Positions 15,051-25,824 are shown, counted from the stretch's first letter. The stretch is DNA of 58,217 bases from Gammaproteobacteria bacterium (GCA_022340645.1 JAJDNP010000036.1:1-58217); one strand, 5' to 3'. The notes: generated by a model from the sequence alone, not told the origin. Program-made: numbers and translations.

Positions 15051-18000
15051 ATGAAATACAGGGAAGGTAATAATTCAACTGATAGCAGGCGGCCAGCTTA
15101 CCAGGTGCATGACAGGCGCAGTGTTGATCGTCGCCAGGTATTATTGCAGCATATTGACCTGCAGCTGGCCTCCCTGGATCAGCCTCCCTGCAAGCAGCCG
15201 TATAAAAATAGCTATCTGGATGTTGCTAATAGCCTGTTAAAAAATTACAGGCAACACAGGCACCTGCTGGCAGATTATCGCTGCCCAGCGGACCAGCGTA
15301 TCGAGGCATTTCTTAATGATTATCTGAAAGCAAATGACGTTCAATACACCGTGCGGTTACCTGGCTCATCGTTTATTTTGGGCAAGGCCGGGCTGGCCAG
15401 GGAGCTTTCATTGCCTGCATCAGGTTCATATTACAAATCAGATCTGTTATCTTCCTATCGTGTGGCACAGGGTGTATTGCATAACCCGAAAAATGACCGG
15501 CGCACAACAGCAGGTGTGTTTCATATCGTTGGGGGTGGCTTGCCGATACCGCTGGATAAACGCGTTGTACCGGTTGAGGTTTATGCAAAACTGCTCGATG
15601 CTGCGCTTAATCCGCCTGATGATATGATGGTATTGCCGATTACCGCCGAACAGGAACAGGTGGCACGCTCCTGGGTGTCATTGTATATCAGGCCGCTGGT
15701 CAGGCCGGAAATAAATGCGGTGCATCCCGCCAAAACCATGGAGACACGTATATTTGCTCCGGGAGGTTTGACTGCCAACATTGATTTTATCGAAAGTATT
15801 TTTGGTAACGCTGGTGACCCGTTTCTTGCCGAAAACGATGCAGCACTGGATATTGAACACTGGACCGGCCATAGCGGTTGCATCATACTGGCGCCGCATT
15901 TGACAGGGCTGCGTAAAAAAGACCTGGGTCTGCCGCATTATGACGAAGCTACCCGGCGGCAGCGTGATGCTGCCATGTGCTGGCAGCATGAGGATGAATA
16001 TTACAATGATGGTAATGCGTTTAAAGTCGTGTGTCGTGATATGCATGGCGTCATTGTCACAATTATTGCCGATAATTACTTTGGCTATAGTAAAAAAGAA
16101 ATCAAGTCACATATAAGCTACTCGGCCAACCTTTCTGGCGGCTGCGAGGAAGAACATGCTGGCGGCGCCATCGCTTTCCCCAGGTTTAACCTTGGAGAAA
16201 CCTATTATCCAGAGATCAGCGATCAGCTCAGAAAATATAATTTTGCGACCTTGTGTAACCAGCTGGCGCCATGGATTGAAATAAAGCCGGAAGGATATGC
16301 CATTGACCGCATATTCAGGGATATTTTATATATACCTGAGAATGCAGAAATACATTTACAGGACAAGGCCGTACGCTGGCAGCAAGACGAAACAGTACAC
16401 AGCATAAAATTGTTGTTCGAACACACTTATATCTACCCAAGCGGTTTCATGGTGCACATGGAGAAGCACCCGCACGCACCCAGCTGGCGCCTGATCGGAA
16501 CTCTGGGTGAAGGCACGTTCTGTCATAAACCCAACACGGTCTCTGGTGGAGGCAAGTCTGAAATATCCAAGTCGATTAGCAGTTCAATCATATCCGGGCC
16601 GGTTTATGTGGATGACTTTGATGATGACCTTGACCAGGTGGAAGCGATTATCAAGCGTGATTACTGTACACGGTTTCGCAGTGAAGAACACGCAGACAGT
16701 CGCGCATTACTGAGCCCGTACCGTTCTCTCGGTTCTGTGATACAATTGCTGACCCCTTCGAGTGAAACCTATACTGATGAATATAACCAGTGGTTACTAA
16801 GTATTCCGCCACGCATAATCGCCCTGGTCTACATGATCAAGCGATTTTACAAACGGGAATGGGGTGACGACTGGCGAAAACATTTTTCAGTTGATGAGAC
16901 CAATGGTCATCCCGCCCATGAACTTAAGTTCGATGGCCGGAAGTTGATAGCGAGCTATCTGCGTGTGGGTATGAATGATGATGATACATGGCGGGTTTAC
17001 AAGTTGCGGCAGGACTTCATTGCCTCAGAAAAGCTGCAGATGGAGGACGATATTACCGTCTCTACTGTCATTCCGGTGTCACAATTAGATGGTTTGAACG
17101 GGGAATATCAAGGTCAACTCTGCGTTAAAATAGTCGACAACTGTGAAGCCAGGCTGTTTCAGCGTCCGGATGTGGCGGTCAATCGTGGATTTGATCTACA
17201 GACAGAAGCGGACCTGTCGACAATGGATAATTTTATTTCCAATTTTGAACCGTTGACCAGTGCTGATGCGCGCGAGATTATTGAAGACATTATACACTTC
17301 GACGAATTTTCCCGACCAATGAAGCAACTTATCAGCAATGTGGCGAATGAGGATGACGCCTATTTTGTCTCCTCGGCGCATCCGCGCATGGTTGATGGCA
17401 AACCCAGTCTCAACGTGCGTTACTTGCAGCTCAGGCCGGACCTGGCAAATCCGCGTTGCTATCACCTCGCGGTAACAGGGACCCGCCTGTCACGCAGGCT
17501 GTATTATGATCAGCCGGTTTATTTCCCGGTCAATGCGGTCCTGCAGGGGCGGCGCAATAATCCGCCTGATGCGAATCAGCCGGGTGTGCGCTCGCTCGCT
17601 GTGTATAACCCGGTACACTATCAGGAACTGCCTGAACTGTTTATGGATTTGATCTGCAGCCTGACTGGCAGATCGCCATCAACCACGGGTGCGGGTTCTG
17701 AAGGAGCGTTAACCAAAGGGCCTTTCAATGCCCTGCAAACAACAGCCGATCTGAATACTGCACTGGTGTCATATATTCTCTGTGGTTACCAGGGGTTTTC
17801 TACGGCAGCTGGTTATATAGGCCCCATAAGACGAGTCGATCATGATATCAGCATGCTGATTCCCGAGATCTGGAGCCGGATACCGGTAGCGCAGCGCAAG
17901 GCTGAATACCTGATTGCCAACGGCTTGCTGGAAAAAATTAACGATTTCAATCACCGCGGAAAGACAGTGCTTGCCAGCCGCCTGGGCTACCGCATTACGA

Positions 18001-18572
18001 AAAAATTCACCCTGTATTTTCTTGGGAAAATTTTTGACAATCCGACCATTGTTTTTGACGAGGCTATGCTTAAACCCGAAACACAGGACCTCGAAGCCTA
18101 TGTTGACGGTATTAACAACATTACTGAAGCATACAAATGCGTTGCGCAGGCATACTTTGATGACGGTTCAATCGCTGATGCATGTCCTCCGTTACAGGCT
18201 TTGCTGCATATCATGGTTTCTGGTGAATACCAGGGTAAGTCCATCGAACATCATGATATACGTTCGATGTTTACTCGAGATTACCTGCTGCAAAGTGACT
18301 GGTATGCGGAACGGCTACGTATCAGGCAGACACGTGAGGTCAGTCTCTGGGTCAAGAATCATCGATATTTGAAACGCATGCTCGAAAATTTGCGCGCAAC
18401 AGACATTGATACTCGTGCCGAGTTGAAGGCACGTATTGAACAGGCGGAAAACATGATTAAGCGAGTGTCTGACGCAGATTATCTAAATACGATGCAGTTT
18501 ACCCTGGGTACAGACTGGATCCACCGGGCATCCTCATATGAATTCAAAGCAACCAACAGTGTTACCGAGTAG
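15051..18572 (+). CDS. Large protein resembling PPi-type phosphoenolpyruvate carboxykinase
   Basis: 1173 residues from ATG 15051; GTG at 15039 is an alternative, and neither has a strong ribosome site. No signal peptide or membrane span. The most striking motif is EGTFCHKPNTVSGGGKSEIS at about residues 487-506. I associate this glycine-lysine loop, together with the roughly 1150-residue length, with the PPi-dependent PEPCK family of Propionibacterium and Entamoeba (PEP + CO2 + Pi to oxaloacetate + PPi). The match is from memory of the family, not an alignment. Other marked segments are LSGGCEEEHAGGAIAFPRFN (about 360-380) and VSGEYQGKSIEHHDIRSMFT near the C-terminus. It sits inside the ATP-grasp/alpha-E/transglutaminase cluster, so a role in that system is the alternative. 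Confidence 0.55.
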   Translation: MKYREGNNSTDSRRPAYQVHDRRSVDRRQVLLQHIDLQLASLDQPPCKQPYKNSYLDVANSLLKNYRQHRHLLADYRCPADQRIEAFLNDYLKANDVQYTVRLPGSSFILGKAGLARELSLPASGSYYKSDLLSSYRVAQGVLHNPKNDRRTTAGVFHIVGGGLPIPLDKRVVPVEVYAKLLDAALNPPDDMMVLPITAEQEQVARSWVSLYIRPLVRPEINAVHPAKTMETRIFAPGGLTANIDFIESIFGNAGDPFLAENDAALDIEHWTGHSGCIILAPHLTGLRKKDLGLPHYDEATRRQRDAAMCWQHEDEYYNDGNAFKVVCRDMHGVIVTIIADNYFGYSKKEIKSHISYSANLSGGCEEEHAGGAIAFPRFNLGETYYPEISDQLRKYNFATLCNQLAPWIEIKPEGYAIDRIFRDILYIPENAEIHLQDKAVRWQQDETVHSIKLLFEHTYIYPSGFMVHMEKHPHAPSWRLIGTLGEGTFCHKPNTVSGGGKSEISKSISSSIISGPVYVDDFDDDLDQVEAIIKRDYCTRFRSEEHADSRALLSPYRSLGSVIQLLTPSSETYTDEYNQWLLSIPPRIIALVYMIKRFYKREWGDDWRKHFSVDETNGHPAHELKFDGRKLIASYLRVGMNDDDTWRVYKLRQDFIASEKLQMEDDITVSTVIPVSQLDGLNGEYQGQLCVKIVDNCEARLFQRPDVAVNRGFDLQTEADLSTMDNFISNFEPLTSADAREIIEDIIHFDEFSRPMKQLISNVANEDDAYFVSSAHPRMVDGKPSLNVRYLQLRPDLANPRCYHLAVTGTRLSRRLYYDQPVYFPVNAVLQGRRNNPPDANQPGVRSLAVYNPVHYQELPELFMDLICSLTGRSPSTTGAGSEGALTKGPFNALQTTADLNTALVSYILCGYQGFSTAAGYIGPIRRVDHDISMLIPEIWSRIPVAQRKAEYLIANGLLEKINDFNHRGKTVLASRLGYRITKKFTLYFLGKIFDNPTIVFDEAMLKPETQDLEAYVDGINNITEAYKCVAQAYFDDGSIADACPPLQALLHIMVSGEYQGKSIEHHDIRSMFTRDYLLQSDWYAERLRIRQTREVSLWVKNHRYLKRMLENLRATDIDTRAELKARIEQAENMIKRVSDADYLNTMQFTLGTDWIHRASSYEFKATNSVTE

Positions 18573-18630
18573 TTAACTTCGCACATTTAAAAATGATTGA
18601 AAACTGGGATTGATAACGGGCTGAGTAAAA

Positions 18631-21600
18631 ATGGCGATACGTATTGCAATAAATCATAAAACTGAATATCGATATGACAGGCTGGTCAGCCTGTCACCGC
18701 ATACTATCCGTTTGCGGCCGGCAGTGCATACTCGTACGCCGATACATAGTTATTCCCTCAAGGTGCAGCCGGAAAATCATTTTATTAACTGGCAGCAGGA
18801 CCCGTTTGGTAATTTTCTGGCGCGTATCGTGTTTCCTGAAAAAACCCGTTGTCTATCTGTCGAGGTTGATCTTGTCGCCGAGATGGTAGTGATTAATCCG
18901 TTTGATTTTTTCCTCGAAAAGTACGCGGAACATTATCCTTTCAAGTATCCGGCGAAACTGGCAAATGAGCTGGCGCCGTACCGTGTGGTGAGCGCCAAAG
19001 GCCCGTTGCTGCAAAAGTGGCTGGCTGCTGTTGACCGCTCACGCATGCAAACCAATGACTTCCTGGTGTCGCTTAACCAGCGCCTGCAGAAGGATATCGG
19101 CTACAACATACGCATGGAGCCGGGGATACAGAAATGTGACGAGACGCTGGCGATGAAAACCGGTTCCTGCCGTGATACCGCGTGGCTGCTGGTGCAGATA
19201 CTGCGTCACCTGGGACTGGCATCACGCTTTGTTTCCGGCTACCTGATCCAGTTGAAGCCGGATATGAAATCACTGGACGGACCATCCGGCACCGATAAGG
19301 ATTTTACCGACCTGCATGCCTGGGCGGAAGTTTATTTGCCCGGCGCCGGCTGGGTAGGGCTGGACCCGACTTCTGGTTTGTTTGCCGGAGAAGGCCATAT
19401 TCCGCTTGCCTGTACGCCCAACCCCGTCAGTGCCGCACCAATTACCGGCGCCAGTGACAAGGCCGAAGTCACATTCTATTTTCATAATGAAGTACAGCGT
19501 ATCCATGAAGACCCGAGAGTCACCCTGCCGTATACCGACAAGCAGTGGGCGGAAATAAACGCACTGGGCAACCGGGTTGATAATGATCTTGAACAAAACG
19601 ATGTACGCCTGACCATGGGCGGAGAGCCGACCTTTGTATCGATCGATGATATGGACGGCGCACAGTGGAATACGGCGGCCCTGGGCAAAGACAAACGTAA
19701 GCTGGCAGGCGACCTGTTGACACGGCTGCAGAAGCGTTTCGCCCCTGGAGCGGCGCTGCATTATGGCCAGGGTAAATGGTACCCCGGTGAAGTCCTTCCG
19801 CGCTGGGCGCTAGGCTGCTTCTGGCGTGAGGACGGCATTCCGGTGTGGAATGACCCGAGATGGCTGGCCGAGGAAGACAGCAAGGAAATCTACGGTGTAG
19901 ACGAGGCGCATGATTTTGTGCGTACACTGAGTCGATACCTGGGTGTTGATCATGCCGGTATACAGACGGCGTATGAGGATGTGTATTACTACCTGTGGAA
20001 AGAGGGCAATCTGCCGCCGAATGTTGATGTGCTTGATTCAAAAATAAAAGAGGCCACTGAACGCGAACGCATCCGCCGCCTGTTTGAAAGAGGCCTGGAC
20101 AGGGTTACTGGTTACGTGCTGCCGCTTAAATGGCAGGACAGGGAAGATGGCGGCTGGCGCACGGGCAAATGGTCATTCAGACGCGGTCACCTGTTTTTAT
20201 TACCGGGCGATTCCCCCATGGGCTACCGTATTCCCCTGGACTCCCTGCCCTGGGTAGAGGAAAAAAAACGCGATAAGGATCCTGAGCGCTGCCCCTTTGA
20301 ACCACGGCCGCCACTGGGCGATATTTATGGTGAAGTGGTTCGCCGCTATGCCGAGTTTATTAACCAGCCTGTGGGCAGGCCTGATTTTCAGGAACAACGC
20401 GCCGATGAGGGTGATGCCGAAAAAAGCCTGGATGTTATCCACACGGCGTTATGCGTGGAGCCGCGTGATGGCCATCTATACGTGTTTCTGCCACCGTTGA
20501 CGCATCTTGAGCATTACCTCGACCTGGTGCATTGCATTGAAGCCACAGCAGCCGAGCTTAAAATACCGGTATTTATGGAAGGCTATGAACCGCCGCATGA
20601 TCATCGCCTTAAGCGGTTTGCCATTACCCCGGATCCCGGGGTTATCGAAGTCAATATTCATCCTGCTCACAACTGGAACGAACTTGTGTCTACAACGCAG
20701 GCGATTTATGAAGACGCCAGAGAGTCGCGCCTGGCGACCGAAAAATTTATGCTTGATGGCCGTCATACTGGTACCGGCGGCGGCAATCATGTCACCATCG
20801 GCGGGGCCTCACCGGCTGACAGCCCGATGCTGCGGCGGCCGGACCTGCTGCAAAGCCTGGTGACCTACTGGCAGCATCACCCCGGCCTGTCCTACCTGTT
20901 TTCCGGTCTGTTTATCGGTCCGACCAGCCAGGCGCCGCGGGTGGACGAAGCGCGGGATGATAGCCTGTATGAACTGGAAATCGCCTTTCAGAACATACCG
21001 CAGGGTGAATCTCCGTCACCGTGGATTGTGGACCGGCTGTTGCGCAACCTGCTGATTGATGTCAGCGGCAATACCCACCGCTCGGAGTTCTGCATTGACA
21101 AGCTGTATTCGCCGGAAAGTGTCAGCGGCCGCCTTGGCCTTGTTGAATTCAGGGCATTTGAAATGCCGCCGCACGCGCGCATGAGTATTGTGCAGATGCT
21201 GCTGCTGCGTTCGCTGATTGCCCGTTTCTGGAATAAACCGTACCGCATGAAGCCGGTCCGCTGGGGCACTGAACTGCACGACCGCTTTATGCTGCCGCAT
21301 TATGTCTGGCAGGATATGCGTGATGTTATCTGTGATCTCAACGACTCGGGGTATCCGCTGAAGCTGGAATGGTTTTTGCCTTTCCAGGAATTCCGTTTTC
21401 CGCATATCGGCGACGTCACTTATGATAATATCCAGCTGGAGATTCGTACCGCCGTTGAGCCCTGGCACGTGCTCGGCGAAGAGGTCTCCGCGCAGGGTAC
21501 CTCCAGGTATGTTGATTCTGCGGTTGAACGTGTACAGGTCAAGGTAAACGGGATGACTGGCGATCGTCATATTGTGGTGTGTAATGGCCGCAGGGTACCG

Positions 21601-21945
21601 TTGAGAGCGACAGGCAAGCGGGGTGAGTATGTCGCCGCGGTTCGCTTCAAGGCATGGCAGCCGCCATCCGGGCTGCATCCGACGATCGGTGTTCATACTC
21701 CGCTGGTTTTTGATATTCTTGATACCTGGAACCAGCGTTCGATTGGCGGCTGTACATATTATTCAGGGCATCCTGGCGGCCGTCATGAAGAGACCTTTCC
21801 GGTAAATGCGAATGAAGCTGAATCACGCCGCATAGCGCGTTTCAGGAATATCGGTCACACGCCCGGGAAGTTTGAAGTGCCGCCAGAGGAAACTACGCTC
21901 GAGTATCCCTATACACTCGACCTGCGGCATAAAAATATTTGCTGA
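18631..21945 (+). CDS. Transglutaminase-like protein fused to DUF2126
   Basis: 1104 residues. An N-terminal bacterial transglutaminase-like domain (residues about 1-300) opens with [30 protein letters not shown]-type sequence and has a complete papain-like triad: Cys about 180 in TGSCRDTAW, His about 229 in DLHAWAEVY, Asp about 245 in GLDPTSG. The rest is DUF2126, beginning near [18 protein letters not shown], with [13 protein letters not shown] and [13 protein letters not shown]. Proteins of this form accompany circularly permuted ATP-grasp and alpha-E genes, and are predicted to cleave or transfer the peptide bonds those enzymes make. The gene is separated by 58 nt from the PEPCK-like gene and completes the first set. 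Confidence 0.9.
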   Translation: MAIRIAINHKTEYRYDRLVSLSPHTIRLRPAVHTRTPIHSYSLKVQPENHFINWQQDPFGNFLARIVFPEKTRCLSVEVDLVAEMVVINPFDFFLEKYAEHYPFKYPAKLANELAPYRVVSAKGPLLQKWLAAVDRSRMQTNDFLVSLNQRLQKDIGYNIRMEPGIQKCDETLAMKTGSCRDTAWLLVQILRHLGLASRFVSGYLIQLKPDMKSLDGPSGTDKDFTDLHAWAEVYLPGAGWVGLDPTSGLFAGEGHIPLACTPNPVSAAPITGASDKAEVTFYFHNEVQRIHEDPRVTLPYTDKQWAEINALGNRVDNDLEQNDVRLTMGGEPTFVSIDDMDGAQWNTAALGKDKRKLAGDLLTRLQKRFAPGAALHYGQGKWYPGEVLPRWALGCFWREDGIPVWNDPRWLAEEDSKEIYGVDEAHDFVRTLSRYLGVDHAGIQTAYEDVYYYLWKEGNLPPNVDVLDSKIKEATERERIRRLFERGLDRVTGYVLPLKWQDREDGGWRTGKWSFRRGHLFLLPGDSPMGYRIPLDSLPWVEEKKRDKDPERCPFEPRPPLGDIYGEVVRRYAEFINQPVGRPDFQEQRADEGDAEKSLDVIHTALCVEPRDGHLYVFLPPLTHLEHYLDLVHCIEATAAELKIPVFMEGYEPPHDHRLKRFAITPDPGVIEVNIHPAHNWNELVSTTQAIYEDARESRLATEKFMLDGRHTGTGGGNHVTIGGASPADSPMLRRPDLLQSLVTYWQHHPGLSYLFSGLFIGPTSQAPRVDEARDDSLYELEIAFQNIPQGESPSPWIVDRLLRNLLIDVSGNTHRSEFCIDKLYSPESVSGRLGLVEFRAFEMPPHARMSIVQMLLLRSLIARFWNKPYRMKPVRWGTELHDRFMLPHYVWQDMRDVICDLNDSGYPLKLEWFLPFQEFRFPHIGDVTYDNIQLEIRTAVEPWHVLGEEVSAQGTSRYVDSAVERVQVKVNGMTGDRHIVVCNGRRVPLRATGKRGEYVAAVRFKAWQPPSGLHPTIGVHTPLVFDILDTWNQRSIGGCTYYSGHPGGRHEETFPVNANEAESRRIARFRNIGHTPGKFEVPPEETTLEYPYTLDLRHKNIC

Positions 21946-21987
21946 TGGTATGGGACTGCCAGGACAGGCAGGCAGCAACAATGAATA

Positions 21988-22298
21988 TTTAATCCGAATT
22001 TTTCACAGGAACCTGAAAATATCACTTAACATTATGATTATAAAAAGAAATATAGGTATATCAGAAAACTACACTATGTACCCGGCATCGCTATGCAGTT
22101 TTTGCCAGAAAATATTTTCTTTGGATCTCAGCGGCCCCAAGATTAATTTTTTTTGGAATCGATTCGTCTGTAACCATAGCTATGGCTATGCCCCTGAAGT
22201 TATACTGGAACGAATCGATCAAACTGATTCACAGACCAATGTTAAAAAAACATGGCCCCAAAATCTGCATTCCTATGAAATATCCGGGTTAATGACAG
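21988..22298 (+). repeat. MITE-like element, copy C
   Basis: Same family as 3528-3838 and 6341-6632. Left end TTTAATCCGAATTTTTCACA; right end ATGAAATATCCGGGTTAATG. TCGATTCGT (22159-22167) pairs with ACGAATCGA (22210-22218) around CCATAGCTATGG. It fills the gap between the first and second transglutaminase-cluster sets and ends only 17 nt before the TTG start of the next gene. Confidence 0.75.
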
Positions 22299-22314
22299 TC
22301 GAAGAATTTTAGTT

Positions 22315-24888
22315 TTGCAACAGATACCAACAGAATCCGTGTTATCAGGCGCCGAAATATTATGTAGCGGTTATGCCACGAACGGTGGTCACGACGAAAT
22401 GTGCGCCGCGGACGGCGGTATACGTAATCACTGGCATTACCTGATGAATTCGCTGCATGAAATCGGTGCGGCAGGATTGCAGGGACGCCGTGAAGAAGCG
22501 TGGCGGCTGATCCGTGAAAATGATGTTACCTACAATCTCTACGGTGACCCGAGCGGCATGGGACGGCCGTGGAAGCTTGACCTGGTGCCGTTGCTGATAG
22601 AGAGTGAAGAATGGCGCGTCATTGAAGCCGGTCTGATGCAGCGTGCCGAACTGCTTAACCTCGTGCTGCAGGATTTCTACGGTCCTCGCAACCTGATCAG
22701 GAAGGGCGTGATTCCGCCTGAACTGCTTTTTTCGCATCCCGGTTTTTTGTATCCCTGTACAATCATGCCGGGTACAAACAGAATTGCGCAGGAAACGCGT
22801 GCGCTGACCTTTTATGCCGCCGACCTGGTGCGGGACAGCAACGGCCAGATGAATGTGCTCAGTGACCGGGCGCAGGCGCCATCAGGCGCCGGTTACGCGC
22901 TGGAAAACAGGCTGGTGATTTCACGCGTGCTGCCGAGTCTGTTCAGAGATTCGCACACCCATCGACTGGCAAATTTCTTCCGCACCGCTCGCCAGTCGCT
23001 GAACAACCTGACACCGCGTGAAGGGGAAGAACCGAACATAGTGCTGCTCAGTCCCGGACCGGCGAACGAGTCCTATTTTGAACACGCCTACCTGGCGAAT
23101 TACCTCGGCTATACCCTGGTAGAAGGCGAAGACCTGATGGTGCTCAACAACAGGGTATGGCTGATAACGCTGGAAGGCCTGCGACCCGTTGATGTCATTA
23201 TGCGGCGTATGGATGACAGCTACTGCGATCCGGTTGAGCTGCGTGAAGATTCTTTTCTGGGCGTGCCGGGGCTGACGAATGCAGCACGATTAGGTAATGT
23301 TTGTATTGCCAACCGTCTTGGCAGCGGTGTCCTGGAAAACCCCGCACTGCTGTCTTTCCTGCCTGAGCTGTCAAAATGCCTGCTCGGCGAAGAACTGCGC
23401 ATCCCTTCAATCAAGACCTGGTGGTGCGGTCTGCCGGCGGAGCGGGATTACGTTCTGGATAACCTGCATACACTGGTCATTAAACCGTTACACCCCGGGC
23501 TTGGTTTCAGGTTCAGGTTTGGCAGTGAGCTGTCCCGCAATGAGCTGGAAGACCTTAAACTCAAGATCAGGGCAAGGCCGCATCTTTATGTCGGCCAGCA
23601 CTCTGTCTCCATGTCGACGGTACCGGTACTGGCTAAAGACGGGCTGAAGCCTCGCCATACCGTGCTGCGCAGTTTTCTGGTAGCCGATGAGCATGACTAT
23701 ATGGTGATGCCAGGCGGGCTGGCGCGAGTTGCCTCCGTCGATAACAGCCTGATAGTCTCTAACCAGGCGGGTGGCACCAGCAAGGACATCTGGGTGCTGG
23801 CAACCGAACCGGAAAAATATGTCAGCCTGTTAACGGAAAGAAGACAAGCAATGCTGGCACCAGACAAGGGAGGAGAAGTACCGGGCCGTGTTGCGGACAA
23901 TATGTTCTGGGTTGGCCGGTATGCTGAACGTGCCGAGTTCTTCAGCCGTTTACTGCGACTGACCCTGCAGTTTCTTGAGACCGGCGAAGCAACAGAATCG
24001 CTTGCCTTCAAACAGCTGCTGTTCGCTGTCACCAACCAGACCGGGACCTATCCTGGTTTTGCCGATCAAAATATTGTTAATCAGCCTGAAATGGTGCAGC
24101 GTGAACTGCTGTCGGTAATTTCAGATGGTATGAAAACCGGCAGCCTGGCACAGACCCTGGGTGCGCTGTTGTTTGCAGCCCGCTCTGTGCGTGACCGTCT
24201 GTCGTCAGATACCTGGCGAGTGATCAATGACATCGATAATATATTGCGATCACTTGCCAATATAACACCGCAACAGCTGGTCGATGTACTTGATGAACTG
24301 GACAGTCTCATTACTGCACTTACCGCCTTCGCCGGCCTGACACTGGAAAATATGACGCGAGGCAGCAGCTGGCGATTCCTGGATAGCGGAAGACGTATGG
24401 AACGGGCATTACAGATTGCCCGGCTGTTACAGTCAACGATTGCACCGGTAACAGACGAGGAAAACGAAACACTGCTATCCGATTCCATGCTGTCTATCGT
24501 TGACAGCATGATGACGTACCGGCGGCGTTATCGTTATGGCATTAATATTCCGCGGCTGCTTGAGCTGGTTGTATACGATGAAAGCAACCCGCGTTCGCTG
24601 GCCTACCAGTTGAGCAGACTTGAAGAACATGTTACGGCACTGCCGAGTAAGCAACAGCAAGCTGGCAACCGGAGTGAGCTCGAGAGGCTGGCACTGGAGA
24701 GCGCTACCATGGTACGGCTGGCTGATGTCAACCGGCTGGCTGCGGCTGTGAATAACAATATCAGGCGTGACACGCTGGATAACTTCCTGAATGTCCTGGC
24801 AAGCCGGATGACGTCGTTGTCGGATATGTTAACAGCGACTTATTTCCGCTCTGCGGAGACACCGCATCAACTTGTTCGACTGCGTTGA
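22315..24888 (+). CDS. Circularly permuted ATP-grasp fused to alpha-E domain
   Basis: 857 residues from TTG 22315. The start is inferred because GGHDEMCAADGGIRNHW aligns with the normal family N-terminus (YDEMFDADGRPRPHW) and begins before the first internal ATG (22399). Residues about 20-500 are the ATP-grasp part: TYNLYGDPSGMGRPWKLD, YFEHAYLANYLG, DVIMRRMDDSYCDP, LVIKPLHPGLGFR, and an ending GGTSKDIWVLA. Residues about 525-857 are alpha-E: VADNMFWVGRYAERAEFFSRLLR, SSWRFLDSGRRMERALQ. It is a second, fused version of the two genes at 12493-14930 and is not nearly identical to them. Its TGA is followed 11 nt later by the second transglutaminase gene. Confidence 0.88.
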   Translation: MQQIPTESVLSGAEILCSGYATNGGHDEMCAADGGIRNHWHYLMNSLHEIGAAGLQGRREEAWRLIRENDVTYNLYGDPSGMGRPWKLDLVPLLIESEEWRVIEAGLMQRAELLNLVLQDFYGPRNLIRKGVIPPELLFSHPGFLYPCTIMPGTNRIAQETRALTFYAADLVRDSNGQMNVLSDRAQAPSGAGYALENRLVISRVLPSLFRDSHTHRLANFFRTARQSLNNLTPREGEEPNIVLLSPGPANESYFEHAYLANYLGYTLVEGEDLMVLNNRVWLITLEGLRPVDVIMRRMDDSYCDPVELREDSFLGVPGLTNAARLGNVCIANRLGSGVLENPALLSFLPELSKCLLGEELRIPSIKTWWCGLPAERDYVLDNLHTLVIKPLHPGLGFRFRFGSELSRNELEDLKLKIRARPHLYVGQHSVSMSTVPVLAKDGLKPRHTVLRSFLVADEHDYMVMPGGLARVASVDNSLIVSNQAGGTSKDIWVLATEPEKYVSLLTERRQAMLAPDKGGEVPGRVADNMFWVGRYAERAEFFSRLLRLTLQFLETGEATESLAFKQLLFAVTNQTGTYPGFADQNIVNQPEMVQRELLSVISDGMKTGSLAQTLGALLFAARSVRDRLSSDTWRVINDIDNILRSLANITPQQLVDVLDELDSLITALTAFAGLTLENMTRGSSWRFLDSGRRMERALQIARLLQSTIAPVTDEENETLLSDSMLSIVDSMMTYRRRYRYGINIPRLLELVVYDESNPRSLAYQLSRLEEHVTALPSKQQQAGNRSELERLALESATMVRLADVNRLAAAVNNNIRRDTLDNFLNVLASRMTSLSDMLTATYFRSAETPHQLVRLR

Positions 24889-24899
24889 GGCAATCAGTC

Positions 24900-25778
24900 A
24901 TGAGATATCGAGTCACGCACAGTACCAAATATTCATACAGCAAGGATGTTTCCCTGTGCCACAATGTAGCCCACCTGCTGCTGCGCAATACCCCGCAGCA
25001 GACCTGTTACCTGAGTGAGCTGCAGATAACGCCGCTGCCAGCCAATGTAAATGAATGGCAGGACCTGTTTGGTAATCGTCAGGCCAGTTTCAGTATTCAG
25101 AAGCCGCATGACGAGCTCACCGTGACATCTATCAGTGAAGTGGAAGTGGTTTCAATGAAATCGCTGTTTGACGGGATTTATCCTGTCAGCTGGGAACAGG
25201 CGGTAAACCACCTGCAAACAAACGACAATGCTGAGACTGTGGATGCCAGGCTGTATACGCTGGAATCTGGATTCATCGAATTTCAAGCAGAAGTCGCCAG
25301 CTACAGCGAGCCATCATTTACCTATGGCCGGCCGTTACTGGATGCGGTGGAGGATCTGATGCATCGAATACACGTGGATTTTACCTATGAGCCGGGCTTC
25401 ACCACCATTGCAACACCATTAAGAGAAGTGCTTCAACATAAAAAAGGCGTGTGCCAGGATTTCGCCCACCTCGCGATTGCCTGTCTGCGCATGCAGGGAC
25501 TGGCTGCACGTTATATCAGCGGCTACCTGGAAACCATACCGCCCGAAGGCAATGAAAAACTGCGAGGTGCAGATGCATCGCATGCCTGGTTTAGTGTTTA
25601 TGTGCCGAACCAGGGCTGGGTGGATTTTGATCCGACAAATGCCCAGTTACCGGCTGAACAGCATATCACTGCGGCCTGGGGAAGGGACTACTCAGATGTC
25701 GCACCGCTAAAGGGTATCGTGTTCGGCGGTGGCGAAGAGCACAAGCTGGATGTTGCGGTCGACGTCGAACGGATTTGA
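24900..25778 (+). CDS. Transglutaminase-like cysteine peptidase family protein
   Basis: 292 residues from ATG 24900 (MRYRVTHSTKYSYS), with GAGG 10 nt upstream; the frame is open from 24885. It has the N-terminal beta domain of the family, then a transglutaminase core with a complete triad: Cys about 185 in KKGVCQDFAHL, His about 228 in SHAWFSVYVP, Asp about 244 in WVDFDPTN. There is no signal peptide, so it is cytoplasmic like its ATP-grasp partner. It forms the end of the second set and lacks the DUF2126 extension of the first-set protein. Expected role: hydrolysis or transfer of an amide bond in the predicted peptide-tagging system. Confidence 0.9.
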   Translation: MRYRVTHSTKYSYSKDVSLCHNVAHLLLRNTPQQTCYLSELQITPLPANVNEWQDLFGNRQASFSIQKPHDELTVTSISEVEVVSMKSLFDGIYPVSWEQAVNHLQTNDNAETVDARLYTLESGFIEFQAEVASYSEPSFTYGRPLLDAVEDLMHRIHVDFTYEPGFTTIATPLREVLQHKKGVCQDFAHLAIACLRMQGLAARYISGYLETIPPEGNEKLRGADASHAWFSVYVPNQGWVDFDPTNAQLPAEQHITAAWGRDYSDVAPLKGIVFGGGEEHKLDVAVDVERI

Positions 25779-25824
25779 TGGCGTGTTCTTTTTTTAGCCC
25801 GGCTGACAGTAATTTTAAATGTTA

